Below are positions 7,985-19,152 of a stretch of 64,000 nt of DNA, one piece after another (position 1 is the first letter of the stretch; every line of letters begins with the position of its first letter). The position numbers and the translations under genes are program-made. The notes below the pieces were generated by a model that saw nothing but the letters and a program-made list of their open reading frames with translations, had not been told where the DNA came from and searched no databases. The DNA is from Branchiostoma lanceolatum (taxonomy: Eukaryota > Chordata > Leptocardii > Amphioxiformes > Branchiostomatidae): contig NC_089731.1 in assembly GCF_035083965.1 (NCBI RefSeq), positions 5,121,501 through 5,185,500 on the forward strand, in the 5' to 3' direction.

Positions 7985-10841
7985 ATGGACGAAAGACAGA
8001 ACTTGTTTAGACAGTTGAAGGTGTACAGTGGTTTTGGCTGGATGGCTGCGGTCCTGGCAGCGGGCGGTGCGGTGGCCCTCATCGTCTGTGGAGTCGTCAT
8101 CGTCAAACCGATCGTGGAGACGAACTCTCTGGAGTTCCAGGAGACCACATGTACCACAACTCAGAGCTATCTTACTGGTCAGTCTTATTGGTACGGATTA
8201 TAGTAAGAAGGAATAGGGAAGAAGGAATATGGAATAGAGATTTAGTATACTAGTAGACAAGTATGTTTTGTCTCTGTTCATGTCCAGTGTCAACACTACA
8301 ATGATCTTCAGTCTTTGACCTATTAGTATAACTACTGCATTTTACAAAATGCCAAATAGATATCATTCATCATTATAAACAGTACTGTTGTATCTAGGAG
8401 AAACTTAGGTTACAAAGCTTTCAGCAGTCTTTCGCATCATGCAGCCTTTTCTTGGTTTAGGGCGGTGGATTACTTGTAGCTGTGGCGACAAATGCAGTTC
8501 CAGCTACCCCTGTCTGCGCATGACTGTGACGTATGTTCCAACAAACACCAATAACGCCAGCAGTGTCAACGCTGTGCTGTTCGACACTGAGCAGAGGCTG
8601 AACAGTGATGGAGACAATGCAGAGGTAAAACTTACATACGAATCAAACTGTGTTTTTTTTCTGATTCAAGATTGCTTACCCATGGTTATGTACAAGGCTA
8701 AGTTATCATGCAAGCTCGTGAGGCCATGTTGATTTGATAATTTTGATGACATCAACGCGCGCACCAATTTTCGTCCGTTTCCAAGAATAAAAAAAGTTTT
8801 CGGACATACTGTTGATAGCAAAAAGCAGCTGCAAAATGAGAAAATACATGCTGCAATGTGCAAAATAATTATTCGGAAAACGGATACTAATGTCGTAGAA
8901 TGCCAAAGCCAATTCCAAAGTCAACGAAGAACAAAAATGAAGAATCTATCATTCGGTATACCATATTCTGTGTTTAGTTTTGTTCCTCCTTCCTGAACAC
9001 TTAGATTTCATACTAAAGGCGCCTTTTTTTGCAAACTTTTTCATTTATTCGCACGCTCGCTTTTGGGGTGCCCAGAGGATGCCATTCATGCAATCAAATC
9101 AACATGGCCTGACTAACAATTCTTAAGTATATCATGGGTGCCAATAACAGTTGTATGTATTCCACCATCTCATGTTGCCCTACCACCGCCATGTTTGAAT
9201 GTCGATATCTTCTGTTATGAAGCAATCATGTTACAACACTAGAATCAGAAACGACGAGGGATCAAGCCACAATTAGTTACTCAAGCAACTGGATACAATT
9301 TTGAAACAGTCAGACGTTTCAGACAGTATCCGCTGTCTTTCGTCAGTGACCGAAGGACAGCGGGTGCTGTCTGAGGCGTCTGACTGTTTCAAAATTTTAT
9401 CCAGTTGCTTGAGTAACTATTTTTGACTTATCTTACTACCTGGATGTGATACCTTCATCAACGTGAAGAGGGAGTCAGTATTCTAACATACTGTAAATGA
9501 CTTCCTTAGGACTACCAGTGCGTGACGGCACCGTGCGAAAGCTACCCAGATAGTAACCGTCTAAGGATACTGATGTTCAACGACACCTATGCACCCGGGA
9601 AAAACTACAGCTGCCTACACCATCCAAACGCCACCACGGTTAGTACATGTATATATTCATTTACACTTTCAAACTTTATTATTACACTATCATTGTACAA
9701 TTATTTTATATTATTGCTATATTGCTGTATGCACTATATTATCAACTTTGTGGTAATTGTACAGTACAGTTGTAAAACAATACATTTGAAATATCATCAG
9801 CATTAAAACGACATAGCATTATACAAGATCATTAAAATCTGTTGGCGCCAACATTACAACGTAAACATAGAGTTTTGCGGGCATAACATGGACCACAGTG
9901 TTCTTGGGATCAACCAGTTATTTGTGTCTATTTGATTTGCTTATTGGTGTTTTTTGATGGTATTTATTTATTGCTTTGGCTGAGACATACATACATAAAA
10001 CAAACAAGGTTGCCGAACTAGCTTTTATTACTATGTAAAACATTGCATTCGAATTTACGTCATATTGTACATCTATAGACGAATTATCCAAATACGGTTA
10101 TGCACAATTTCGCATAATTTTGCATATTTTGTAGTTTTGCATATAAGAGAATATCATGCTACTCACAACGAAGTAGTGCTCTGTCTTGCTCTGCATAAGC
10201 TTGTTATGCCTTTTTTTGTCGCACGCTAAGTACTGATTTGCAGTGACTCATATAACAGACGGGTCCCCAAGGGAGTTTATATAATACCTTTCCACTGAGT
10301 CGGCGACTTTTTAGTAGTTCAAAAGAATATCATCGATTAAGAAGTGTATTTTTGTGTGTTTTGTTGATTTTAGAAAATAAATCATGAATTCGTAAAGCCA
10401 TGGGTCATCTTTTTTTCTTCTTCTGTTCACCTGCAGCAAGTCCTGCTGAAGAGACTGTTCACTTGGGGCGACATGTTTCACTCCATGCTGTGGAGCAGTA
10501 TCGCGTTCGCCATCTTTGCCGGCATCACCGTGTACATTATGGTTCAGTGTAACAAGATCAGGGAAAGACTGTCTTCCATACACGTATCCTCACCCCCACA
10601 GGGGCACAGGCCAGGACACTTCCTACCCCCACCCCCGGGCTACCCCGGGGTACAGTCAGGAGGTTTCCTACCCCCACCCCCGGGCTACCCCGGGGTACAG
10701 TCAGGAGGTTTCCTACCCCCACCCCCGGGCTATGCCGGAGTACAGTCGGGCGAGTCGCTCCAGATGCAACCCGCACCTCAGCACCAAGACCTGTACAACA
10801 CCAACTACTCAACAGACAACAAAGGGTTTACATACAGCTGA
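7985..10841 (+). CDS. KCNMB-like two-TM membrane protein, gene B
   Basis: Coding exons 7985-8177, 8461-8624, 9510-9638, 10437-10841 (phases 1, 0, 0), 296 aa. It is the closest relative of gene A: same TM1, the loop signature CSCGDKC/YPCL/YQCVTAPC, sequon FNDT, and TM2 after WGDMFHSMLW. The loop adds a second sequon, NAT, before exon 4. The tail differs: a 45-bp unit encoding G-x-FLPPPPGYxGVQS is repeated three times in frame (10615-10749), giving three PPGY motifs where gene A has one, before the shared ending NKGFTYS. The exon 1 donor is GTCAGT, weaker than in A or C. A BK-beta-like channel accessory role is inferred from family resemblance. Confidence 0.75.
8721..9110. mobile_element. MITE with AGGCCATGTTGATTTGAT ends, gene B intron 2
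   Basis: The left end AGGCCATGTTGATTTGAT and right end ATCAAATCAACATGGCCT are exact inverted copies. The same family occurs at 17988-18209 and 63677-63958, sharing an internal GCGAATAAAAAA-AGTTT block. No coding capacity. Confidence 0.7.
9276..9417. mobile_element. Palindromic MITE, gene B intron 2
   Basis: A nearly perfect hairpin: GTTACTCAAGCAACTGGAT at the left and its complement ending GAGTAAC at the right, with CAGTCAGACGTTTCAGAC and GTCTGAGGCGTCTGACTG inside. A diverged copy lies in enolase intron 6 (32036-32199). Confidence 0.65.
10615..10749 (+). repeat. In-frame 45-bp coding minisatellite in gene B tail
   Basis: Three consecutive units encode G-x-FLPPPPGY-x-GVQS. Units one and two are almost identical; the third has GYAG. 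Gene A has a single unit preceded by a degenerate FLPPQPG, so the repeats expanded after A and B separated. Confidence 0.85.
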
Positions 10842-11815
10842 ATCCACGCATGTAGACTGGTTCAACTGATGACATCCCGAATCTATCATGTATATATATT
10901 GCTGATGTCTTAGGAGATCTTCATGGACACAACAAAAGTACAGCAACTTCCGTAAGATCTACAACATCTATACATACAATTAAACAGTCAAGTGAATACA
11001 CATGAATTAACTTATAGTTTATACATAAATGTATATGAATAGATGTGAGCAAATCAACAGGTTGAGCCCAACGCATCATTTAAACAATTGGTTCTACATT
11101 CCAGACATTCTTTGATATATCACCGTACATGCATGATAAACTTGATAGATCTAGACATGTGGGAATGCCGTTGGTTATATATACTGACACCTTTTGTGTG
11201 TGCGTTCATCTGCTGTGCTCGCTATGTCTAATGTTCACTGTCGCTAAGCAGCGTTACCGTCTGCTGCACACATTTATCACTGTATAGGCACTGTATAGGT
11301 AAATTGAGGGTAATGCACAGGTAAACTTAAGGTAAAGATAAATGTCCCGTAGCCTTTTTGAGGCTGCAGAGGCAGTGGATTGTTATCCACTATGTCTAGG
11401 GCACGGTATTGGTAGGCCACTCGCACATTCGACGCCACGTCATGTCAAAGGTGAATCGACGTAAGCGGTAACGTGATGTCAACCTCACACATGTCAAAGG
11501 TCAGGACATATGCCCTACTTCATGTAAAGAAACCCGTCCCATGACGTACGTAAGCGAGTCACGCATGGATGCTTTGGAAAGGACCAAGCCGACGGTGTGC
11601 AGGTAAACAAAATGCCACACCGCACTCGACAGTTCTCAAACACCGGTCTGTAATGCTGTTTGAACATTGCTTAAAAGCATAACACTAGAACACAACAGAA
11701 TTGCCGCTACTTTTGGCTAGGCTATCTGTACCATTTGATCTAATTTGCTAGTAGTGCGACCTATCGTGGTTTAAAAGCCATAGGATTCATTTGAAATGTC
11801 TGCTGCTATATTTGC
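10842..11815. other. Gene B 3' flank and B-C spacer
   Basis: The first 60 bases are homologous to the gene A 3'UTR. At 11340-11420 lies a copy of the dispersed GTGTCTAGGGCACGG repeat, with TIR-like and CATGTCAAAGGT repeats around 11440-11510. From about 11700 (CTTTTGGCTAGGCTA) the sequence matches the first 125 bases of the window, marking the start of the next duplicated unit. I see no gene here. Confidence 0.5.
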
Positions 11816-12406
11816 TTAAGGCCCTGTCACACTTGTGCGTATAACATGAGCGTGTGAGTTGCGTGTTAACATTTTTGTCATACGCCGGCGTGCGCCCAAC
11901 ACGCACCTAATGCGTTTCTCGATCGTTTTGTGATAGTTTTAGGCACGCAGGCACACGCAAGGCACGGCCCAGCACGCCTGATAGTTTTGAAACTACCGAA
12001 AACTTTCGTGCGTACGCTGGGACGCAGCTCAGACGTTATAAGAACGCAGTTCACACGCCCGACATCGGTCGAGTAAGGTACGAGCGCGCTTTGTGTTTGC
12101 GCTCCAATCGCCGTAATACGCTTCTCTTGAGGCACGATCTGTGCGCAGCGACCACATCACGCACTTATAGCGCAGATACAACGCATGATGATCGACCGTA
12201 TAGCGAATAAGAATATACATCACGAATGAGAGGCGTTCGTCCTACGATCGGGCAGCGCATTGCACGTACCAGTAGCGTATGACAAACGCACAGATAGCTA
12301 ACGGATATCGTTCACATAGCGTGCTCGACGAACATCCGGGGCATATTCCAGATTTGGTACAAATACGAGGGCACCTCTGACTCCAGGGTGGATAGACCTT
12401 CCGAAC

Positions 12407-12658
12407 ATGGCAGATCCAGGCCATAACCGGCGACACCTCATGCTTGCTATCATCCAACACCAGCATGACATCGTCAACCTACAACTCCATCTCCTTCGTC
12501 AAAGAAAGAGAAGAAGGAGAAGAGCACGCCAAAGGACCGTCTGGATCCGGCCGTGGATAGAGAGAAGACAACAGTTTGGGATCTATCACCAATTAATGGT
12601 GGAGCTACGAAACGAAGACACAAGGGCCTTCCATACTTACACTTCTCATTGGTTGTGA
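12407..12658 (+). pseudogene. Truncated Harbinger transposase (N-terminus only)
   Basis: 83 aa, with an arginine-rich stretch and then RTVWIRPWIERRQQFGIY-HQLMVELRNEDTRAF, the characteristic start of Harbinger/HARBI1-like nucleases (WxRPWI, then G-x-Y-x-x-L, E-L, D). The frame stops at SHWL before any catalytic Asp or Glu. The break is the likely site of the element's internal deletion, since the opposite-strand ORF also ends here. Confidence 0.65.
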
Positions 12659-13336
12659 CACGTGCCGGACTAGTGGCCGCAAGAAAGTACAAGTGGCAAA
12701 AATACATTCTTCCCTCTCATTGAGGTCCTTGGGCCCATCTCCGCTCTTCCTCTTGTGTAGCCTTGTGAATATGTCCTTAATGGACCCCCACCAGCCTTTC
12801 AAGTAGATGGCTGTCTTCTCTAGCTCTTTCGTCTTTTCGTTCCATAGAGCTTCTTTTAAATCTATACGTTTGTAGCGGATCAGCTTACTGTTCCAGAGGA
12901 TATCGTTCTCCTTGATCCATTCCACCAAAGCCCTTTCTACCTCAGCATCTAGGAAGTAGCTGGTCTTCTTTGCTCGTGGCTTTTGGGGGGTAGCAGACGA
13001 GGCCTGAGGTGATGGTGACCCGGAGGTCTGCTCCTTCTCACCACCCTCGTTTGCAGGTTCATGACCAGGGGAGTGAGACTGGACAGCTTCGCCTGATGGG
13101 GCCGGGGGACTTTCTTCAGTACCATGGACAACACAACCATCACGGTCAACTACAGCATCAGGGGTGTTAGACGCCTCAACGGGTGGTCCAGAGTTAGACG
13201 AGCCACGGCCACGACCACGGCTAGCGCGGGTGGAAGAGCCGCGTTTCGGCCGGCGCCCCATGTTGTTCTTGTAGTCGGGTCTGAACTTGTAATAAAAGGA
13301 AAAGCAGGCAGCAGCTGCCGTTTCAACACATCTCAC
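12605..13336 (-). CDS. MADF/Myb-SANT-like accessory protein of Harbinger element
   Basis: Up to 243 aa; the likelier start is the internal Met at 13261 (MGRRPKRGSS). A basic Ser/Arg/Gly-rich N-terminus and a Pro/Ser linker lead to a MADF-like domain (EVERALVEWIKENDILWN, then WNEKTKEL, LKGWWGSIKDIFTRLHKRKSG), whose tryptophans and spacing are typical of the DNA-binding protein that Harbinger elements encode beside the transposase. The last 25 or so residues look like read-through into the deletion junction. It belongs to the transposon and is not a host gene. Confidence 0.65.
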   Translation of the reverse strand: MRCVETAAAACFSFYYKFRPDYKNNMGRRPKRGSSTRASRGRGRGSSNSGPPVEASNTPDAVVDRDGCVVHGTEESPPAPSGEAVQSHSPGHEPANEGGEKEQTSGSPSPQASSATPQKPRAKKTSYFLDAEVERALVEWIKENDILWNSKLIRYKRIDLKEALWNEKTKELEKTAIYLKGWWGSIKDIFTRLHKRKSGDGPKDLNEREECIFATCTFLRPLVRHVSQPMRSVSMEGPCVFVS

Positions 13337-13841
13337 ACCTAGGGTACGCTCGTAATTCGATTAGCAGTCGTCGGAAGTGCGCTAGGCATGCGGCCGGCAG
13401 TCGTTGTGGGCATTCGGAATGCGCTCAGCACACGCACCTGATGCGCAGCTATTCGCTGCAAGGATAAGAGTATTGCGCACTTCATATGCAAATAACACGT
13501 GTCTCAAACGCATTGGATGCGTTCAAGTCGTTATTCCCACGCTATATGTGCGCCGCGCATAACTGGAAAAAATTGATATTTTGAGCGTACAACTGCGTGT
13601 TGTCAAAATTCAACACGGAACTCACGCGGAATGGCTTATACGCACAAGTGTGACAGGGGCTTTAGGTAGTAAGAGTGCGGAGCTTTGATTTTGAATATAA
13701 GAAGAAGACTGCGTAATTAAAACATTAATGTTGTAATCGTTCTCTGGCTGATTTTTGAAAGACCTGAAAATAGGTTTTGCGAATATCCCCCGGTGAGGAA
13801 TACAAGATGCAAGAAATGTGATCAAATCAACTAACAGAATC

Positions 13842-14076
13842 CCCTGTCACAATTGTGCGTATATTCAAGTGCGCATGAGCTCCGCAGTAACATTTTTGGG
13901 GTTTAAGTAAATTTTGCGGGAAACTAATTGTTTTCTACTTTGACCCGCCATTAAGCAGTCTAGTTATCAAACCAAATAAATTACTCTTTCAGCTGCAAAC
14001 TTAACCTCAACCAAAAACATGTTAATACGCAACTCGTGCGGACTTGCATATACGCCCAAGTGTTAATCCCACTAGG
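13842..14076. mobile_element. Degenerate Harbinger-related MITE
   Basis: It begins CCCCTGTCACAATTGTGCG, close to the terminus of the neighbouring Harbinger element, and ends with GCATATACGCCCAAGTG, an approximate inverted copy. About 235 bp and no coding capacity. It lies next to the larger element in the gene C upstream region. Confidence 0.45.
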
Positions 14077-14783
14077 GTGGCGATCTCGCCGCGCTCTCTC
14101 TGCGACCTAGAATGACCAGAGCGCTCAAGAAATTCCTTAGATAAAGAACGAATTTCTTTACGCTTTATGTTTTTGTTACGTTGTCAGTCATACTTTTACA
14201 TTTTGATATTCAAATTATGAAATCAAGGGGGACACAAATCCAACTTAGGTCGCAGAGGGGTCGTATTGTGAGCGCCGTCCAGTCTTCTGGCTGCTGCAAA
14301 GAGACCTGTGTGAAAGTACCATCACAGATAATTTTCTCAACAACAGAAACCGTAAACGGTGGTCTGTTCATTTGTACATTCTCCAACCAGGCGATGACAA
14401 ACCAGGTGCCTTTGTGTACTTATTGTCACCTGATCTGAAGGCCTTACCCTGAGTACCAGCCGGTATTCGATACCAGGACTTTCTTGACTTGACTAGCTGA
14501 CCCCTCGTTGACCTAGATAAGGCGTTGCCATTGTGCCAATGCGTCCGTAAGAACGAGGAACACAAAGACGCCTTATACTATTTCAGTTTGGACACGTGAC
14601 AGACGTGTCGGGTGGCAGGCAGTATGGAAAAGAGGTTGTGGTTCTAATAAGGATTAAAAAAATGAGCAAAACTGCAATTGTCACTTTTGAACTAAAAATA
14701 GAGACTCATAGACAACAATCGCCCGCTAAGGTAGCGTCGATCACTTTCTGGTGTTTTTTTTTGTTGATAATGTGGTACAAATG

Positions 14784-14919
14784 TATCAGATTACTGTGAC
14801 CATGGCAACAAGCGTCGTCATCAAGTCACGAGGCAGCTGTATGACAGTGAATCGTACCAGTCAGTCCCTTGGAACGGCGAAATCCAGACGTTTTCTAACC
14901 TACTTCTTCTTTTTTGAAA
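14784..14919 (+). promoter_or_regulatory. Gene C promoter module and non-coding first exon
   Basis: Here the X-box-like site reads GTGACCATGGCAAC (14796-14809), a full match to the RFX pattern GTNRCC-N2-RGYAAC, followed by CRE-like CGTCGTCATC (14813-14822), an initiator-like ACCAGTCAGTC and the donor TTGAAA|GTAAGT (exon end 14919). The acceptor is at 16054-16055, 12 bases before the ATG. Confidence 0.62.
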
Positions 14920-15664
14920 GTAAGTAATCTTCATATTTCTCAGGGCATTTTCATCTTAACTGTCTCAGATACGTACAAGGCGTTGGCGTTTCAAATATTG
15001 TAGCTACAGACACAGTGGGTCCGTGGAGTAATAGTAAGACTTTTGCCAAATAGGTTGCAGAATTTGCTAGAAGAATCTAGAGTTGTCCGGCCACAAAGTT
15101 ACCATCACCAAACAACCGATCGTTCGATGGAATGAATTGTTCTCCAGAGCTCAGTTCCCCTGCCTAATACCCAAGTATCATTCATTTCAATTTGATGTTA
15201 GATCTGGTCAAGACTACTAGTATGTCAGGTACATTAGTATCTGTTCCGTGCTTCTGTAGGGTTTTGTGGTTCGTGGTTCACTTATTTTCTAGAAAACAGC
15301 CATGCATTTTGATTGCGACACCTGTTAAAAACTCATGATAGGGATAAAACATGCTGTCTTCGCTTCTGGCATCTCATCGGCCTGTAGGGCAAAATGCCGT
15401 TTTATTTACCCTTGTCACCGACAACCCGTCATGCCCTGACTTAGAAGAAAAGAACCCAAAAGAAAACACGCACCCCCTTTTTAAACAGCGTTCCTTCAGC
15501 GTCTTCACATTGGTAACTTACATACGTTCATTAAGGGGAGGAAAAGTGGTTAAAAAGAAGTTGTCCTTTTTCTAGATTACGAAGGTTGAATGGAAAATGG
15601 CCTCATTGAACAGAGAAACCAGATAGTGCTCATCCATATTCTTTAAAGCAGGGAGAAAACAATA

Positions 15665-15800
15665 TGAGACAATGGCGTCGTGTGGCGTACTGGTTAGAGC
15701 GTTTGGCACAGAACCAATATGTGCCCGGCTCCATCCGATCCTGCCAACATGTTTTGCCCTTGGGAAAGACGTACTCTACACGACTTTCCTAACTCTAACT
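15665..15800 (+). repeat. Degenerate tRNA-headed SINE head in gene C intron 1
   Basis: GGCGTCGTGTGGCGTACTGGTTAGAGCG resembles the head of the element at 27861 in sense and spacing, followed by a TGCCCTTGGGAAAGAC block shared with it. The B-box region is decayed. Confidence 0.45.
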
Positions 15801-16067
15801 TAACGATGGAGTTGCGGGCCTCTCGGCTAATCTGTCTTAAGCGTGTCACAACATTCATGGGGACAAACACTGGTCATGGGTGGCAATGTGCCAAGAACAG
15901 CATATGTGCCCAAAAGAACCGTAAATATTACTAGTTTAAGACAGTAGACCTGCTCATCAATCACCCTTAGAAAAGCCCGTCCTCTTCAAACGTTATCCCA
16001 TAAACCCACAAGGTGACAATTCAAATGTCAAGATGATCTTATTCCTCCTGTCCAGGAACGTAACAAG

Positions 16068-17688
16068 ATGGACGAAAGACAGGCTGCGATTAAAAAGTCA
16101 AGCACGTGCATGTGTTGTGCTGTGTTTGCTGGGACGATGGCTGCGTGTTGTGCGGTTGCCGTCATCGTTTGTGGGGTCGTGATCACCAAGCCGATCGTGG
16201 AGACGAACTCTCTGGAGTTCAAGGACGCCACCTGTACCACAACCCAGAGTTATCTTACTGGTAAGTGTCTTTAAGTTGACATCATCTATAGACACGATAA
16301 GAAATTGCATTTGATAAATTTGTCAGTGTAATGCTACTTTTTTCGCTCTCCTGAATTACATTAGCATTTTGCAGTAAAAGGTTGTGTAATAAATTCTTTT
16401 CTGGAAAAGATCTGCTAGTCATTTAGTTGAGTATGTATAATTTATACAATACAACAATACAAAGAACGAACAAAGATGCATGGTCTATCATATTCAAAGG
16501 CAACTTTTGTGACGTTTACGGCTCTATTTCGTGTTGGTCGACATACGACGCATACGTTCCCCAACTTTATACACCTAAGCAATATAGACAAATTTATGTT
16601 TTTAGATATATAGTCTAGAGTCTAGATAACTATAGATTATAAACTCCATCTACTCTTACATATCTATCATTACGAAGAAGAGAGCAGAAGTCGAATCCAT
16701 GTTGTCTATAATTCCTGTAGTAATTTGACAATGAATAGATGTATCTGTATACGATATTCTTTGTTGTGACCTGTACCTTGGGTAGTATGTACAATAAAGG
16801 TCTTCATTCATTCATCATTATGAATACTACTTTCTTAAGATCGTGTTTACTATCCTCAGCCCAATGATGACTACGTCATTTTTCTTCCATTCTGCATTAG
16901 GGGAGCACATCGGCTGTAGCTGTGGCGACAAATGCAGTTCCAGGTTCCCCTGTCTGCGCATGACTGTGACGTATGTTCCGACAATTCCGACAAGCACCAA
17001 TAACGGCAGCAGTGTCGCCGGTGTGCTGTTCGACACTGAGCAGAGGTTGAATAGTGATGGAGACAACGCCGAGGTACGAATCTTTCAATTAATCAATCAA
17101 TCATTTCGATGGCGTGGGTTTGAATCCCACCGCTGCCACCATGTTGTGTTCGAAGTGCCTTGGTGCTATTTTTATGTATTCAGTTAACAATGCAGTTAAG
17201 ACATTCAACTTTGTGAGCTGACCCCAAAAGTTTCTTAAGCTTGCCTCGTGCTGTGTCTCGCGGAGTGATACAAATTACTTGGGAGTGATATATTCTATGT
17301 GTTTAAGTTACCTAGGTCACAATCATTGTGCCTGGTGATGAACTAATTCAAGCTAATTAGGTCACAACCAATGTACCTGATGTAGTACAAGCCACTCAAG
17401 TGACGGTTAATGTACCCAATGATGCCAGTTGTGTGGATGCTGTCAACGTCTATCTTGATCATATAAAATAAAAATGCGTTAAAACAAGGAGGTTGTCTTG
17501 GTTAAAACTAACCTTTAACTAACTTACAAGTGTCGATGTTCTGTTGCACTACCCAGGTCACATACCAGGGGGTCCAAAATCGACCTTTATCTTCGTCTTC
17601 CCAACACCCGCCCACATACCAAAGAACATTGCAATCCACCCTGACGTTCTAGAGTTATGCTCACGGAGACACAAACACAAAGAAACAA

Positions 17689-17746
<58 letters not shown>

Positions 17747-18609
17747 CCAAATTTCCATTTTTATGGAGATAATAATTTTGCGGAAACGAGATAACGTTAC
17801 GTACATACGACTGACAGTGACTAACTTTCTTTACAGAATAGACAGTGCGTGACAGCGCCTTGCGAGAGAAGCGAAAGTTCAAACCTGGCAGAGGTCCTGA
17901 ACTTCAACGACACCTATGCCCCTGGGCAGTCCTACACGTGCCTGTACCACCCGGACAGTCCAACGGTCAGTATCATCAGTGGACCTTAGGCCATGTTGAT
18001 TTGATTATTAGACAGACGACATCCTCTGGAGACTCCAAAAGTGATGCGAGCGTGCGAATAAAAAAAAGTTTGGCAAAATACATCATGTATTTGCTATTTT
18101 GCAGCTGCTTTGTACGATGTACAGTATGGCCAAAAACCTATTGTTGTTTTTTAAAGGACGAAAATTGATGTGTGCGGGTGTCATCCATATAATCAAATCA
18201 GCCTAGCCTTATATGTAACTATATTTGTACACTTTGAGATATATCGTGCACCACCACCCTAAGAATAGCCGAGACTGATTTCTTTTTTTTTTCTTTTTTC
18301 TACTTGCAGAAAGTTCTGAAGACCCGACTGTTCACGTGGGACGCCATGTTCCACTCCATGCTGTGGACCAGTATCGGGTTTGCCATCTTCACCATCCTCG
18401 CTATCTACTGTCTCTACCAGTGCAAGCAGGCGAGAAGCAAGGTGTCCACCATACCCGTGACAGTGCCGCCCGCGGTGCCAGGCGCACAGCCCGGGTACTT
18501 CCTCACACAGCCCCCGGCGTACTCGGCCGGAGGAGGACAGCCTCTGGAGATGCACCCTCCACCCCAAGACCTGTACTCCTCTGAAAAATCAGGATACACG
18601 TACAACTGA
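16068..18609 (+). CDS. KCNMB-like two-TM membrane protein, gene C
   Basis: Coding exons 16068-16260, 16901-17073, 17837-17965, 18310-18609 (phases 1, 0, 0), 264 aa. Its TM1 is cysteine-rich (CMCCAVFAGTMAACCAVAVIV), unlike A and B. The loop keeps CSCGDKC, FPCL, RQCVTAPC, FNDT and TCLYHP, with a slightly longer exon 2 (TIPTSTNNGS insert). TM2 follows WDAMFHSMLW and leads into YCLYQCKQA. The tail is shorter, has one PPAY (PPxY) motif and ends SEKSGYTYN. Gene D is the nearest relative. Channel-beta-like role inferred from family features. Confidence 0.75.
17107..17175 (+). repeat. SINE fragment with B-box-like sequence, gene C intron 2
   Basis: GTGGGTTTGAATCCCACCGC looks like a tRNA T-arm (B box), followed by GCCACCATGTTGTG and CCTTGG blocks found in the other SINE-like repeats of the window. 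The A-box half is missing, so it is not a tRNA gene. Confidence 0.45.
17692..17745. repeat. (CA)n microsatellite
   Basis: About 26 uninterrupted AC dinucleotides at the 3' end of the dispersed repeat copy in gene C intron 2. Open frames across it (poly Thr-His on +, poly Cys-Val on -) are artefacts of the repeat. Confidence 0.95.
17988..18209. mobile_element. MITE of the AGGCCATGTTGATTTGAT family, gene C intron 3
   Basis: Left end AGGCCATGTTGATTTGAT; right end a degraded complement, ATCAAATCAGCCTAGCCT. It starts 22 bases after the exon 3 donor. Internal GCGAATAAAAAAAAGTTTGG is shared with the copies at 8721 and 63677. Confidence 0.65.
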
Positions 18610-19088
18610 ATATACAGGGTCGTCACAGCTTGGTTGATTGTCCATCTTTAATCATTAAGCCATGTGGTGATTTGAACGACGCTGCACAAACCTTTGCATT
18701 CTTATTTGGGATTAGACTTTTGTTATCGTTGCTGTTAAGGTAACGTAACATGTATAGAAAAAACATTGCATTGTGAAGAAAAACAAGCATTATAACTGCT
18801 GAATGCATTAGTACAAAAATGTACTCCAAAACACCCAGCGTGGTTCCATGTACATTTTATAGATACCCCTGTCTCTCAGACTGTCATCGACGGAAGAAGT
18901 CTTTAACTGCAACTGTACAACTGTGGAACAGACCACCTACTGAGACTGTTTCAATAAGGGAGCATGAGACTGACATCTAAAGATAATGACAATGTCTTCC
19001 TCACAGTGCCAATTATCTGATAGTGATATCTAGTGCCTGCTGCTAATGCTGTGTGACGAATGATATAGAAAGAACATGACCGTCACAT

Positions 19089-19152
<64 letters not shown>

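Larger units (their letters stand above)
11819..13661. mobile_element. PIF/Harbinger DNA transposon, internally deleted
   Basis: An 1843-bp element bounded by inverted repeats AGGCCCTGTCACACTTGTG and (complement of the right end) AGCCCCTGTCACACTTGTG, flanked by the 3-bp target duplication TTA (11816-11818 and 13662-13664), as expected of PIF/Harbinger. It carries the N-terminus of a transposase on the + strand and a MADF/Myb-like accessory protein on the - strand. The DDE catalytic part is missing, so it can move only with help from another copy. It lies between genes B and C, upstream of gene C's promoter. Confidence 0.8.

Noticed and set aside
10558-10812. 84-codon frame antisense to the gene B tail
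   Set aside because: It mirrors the 45-bp coding repeat on the other strand and has no independent support.
13622-13825. 67-codon frame at the right end of the Harbinger element
   Set aside because: It spans the transposon terminus and unrelated flanking sequence, so it cannot be an ancestral gene.
17544-17882. Open frames of about 70-100 codons across the CA repeat on both strands
   Set aside because: They are poly Thr-His or Cys-Val stretches created by the microsatellite.
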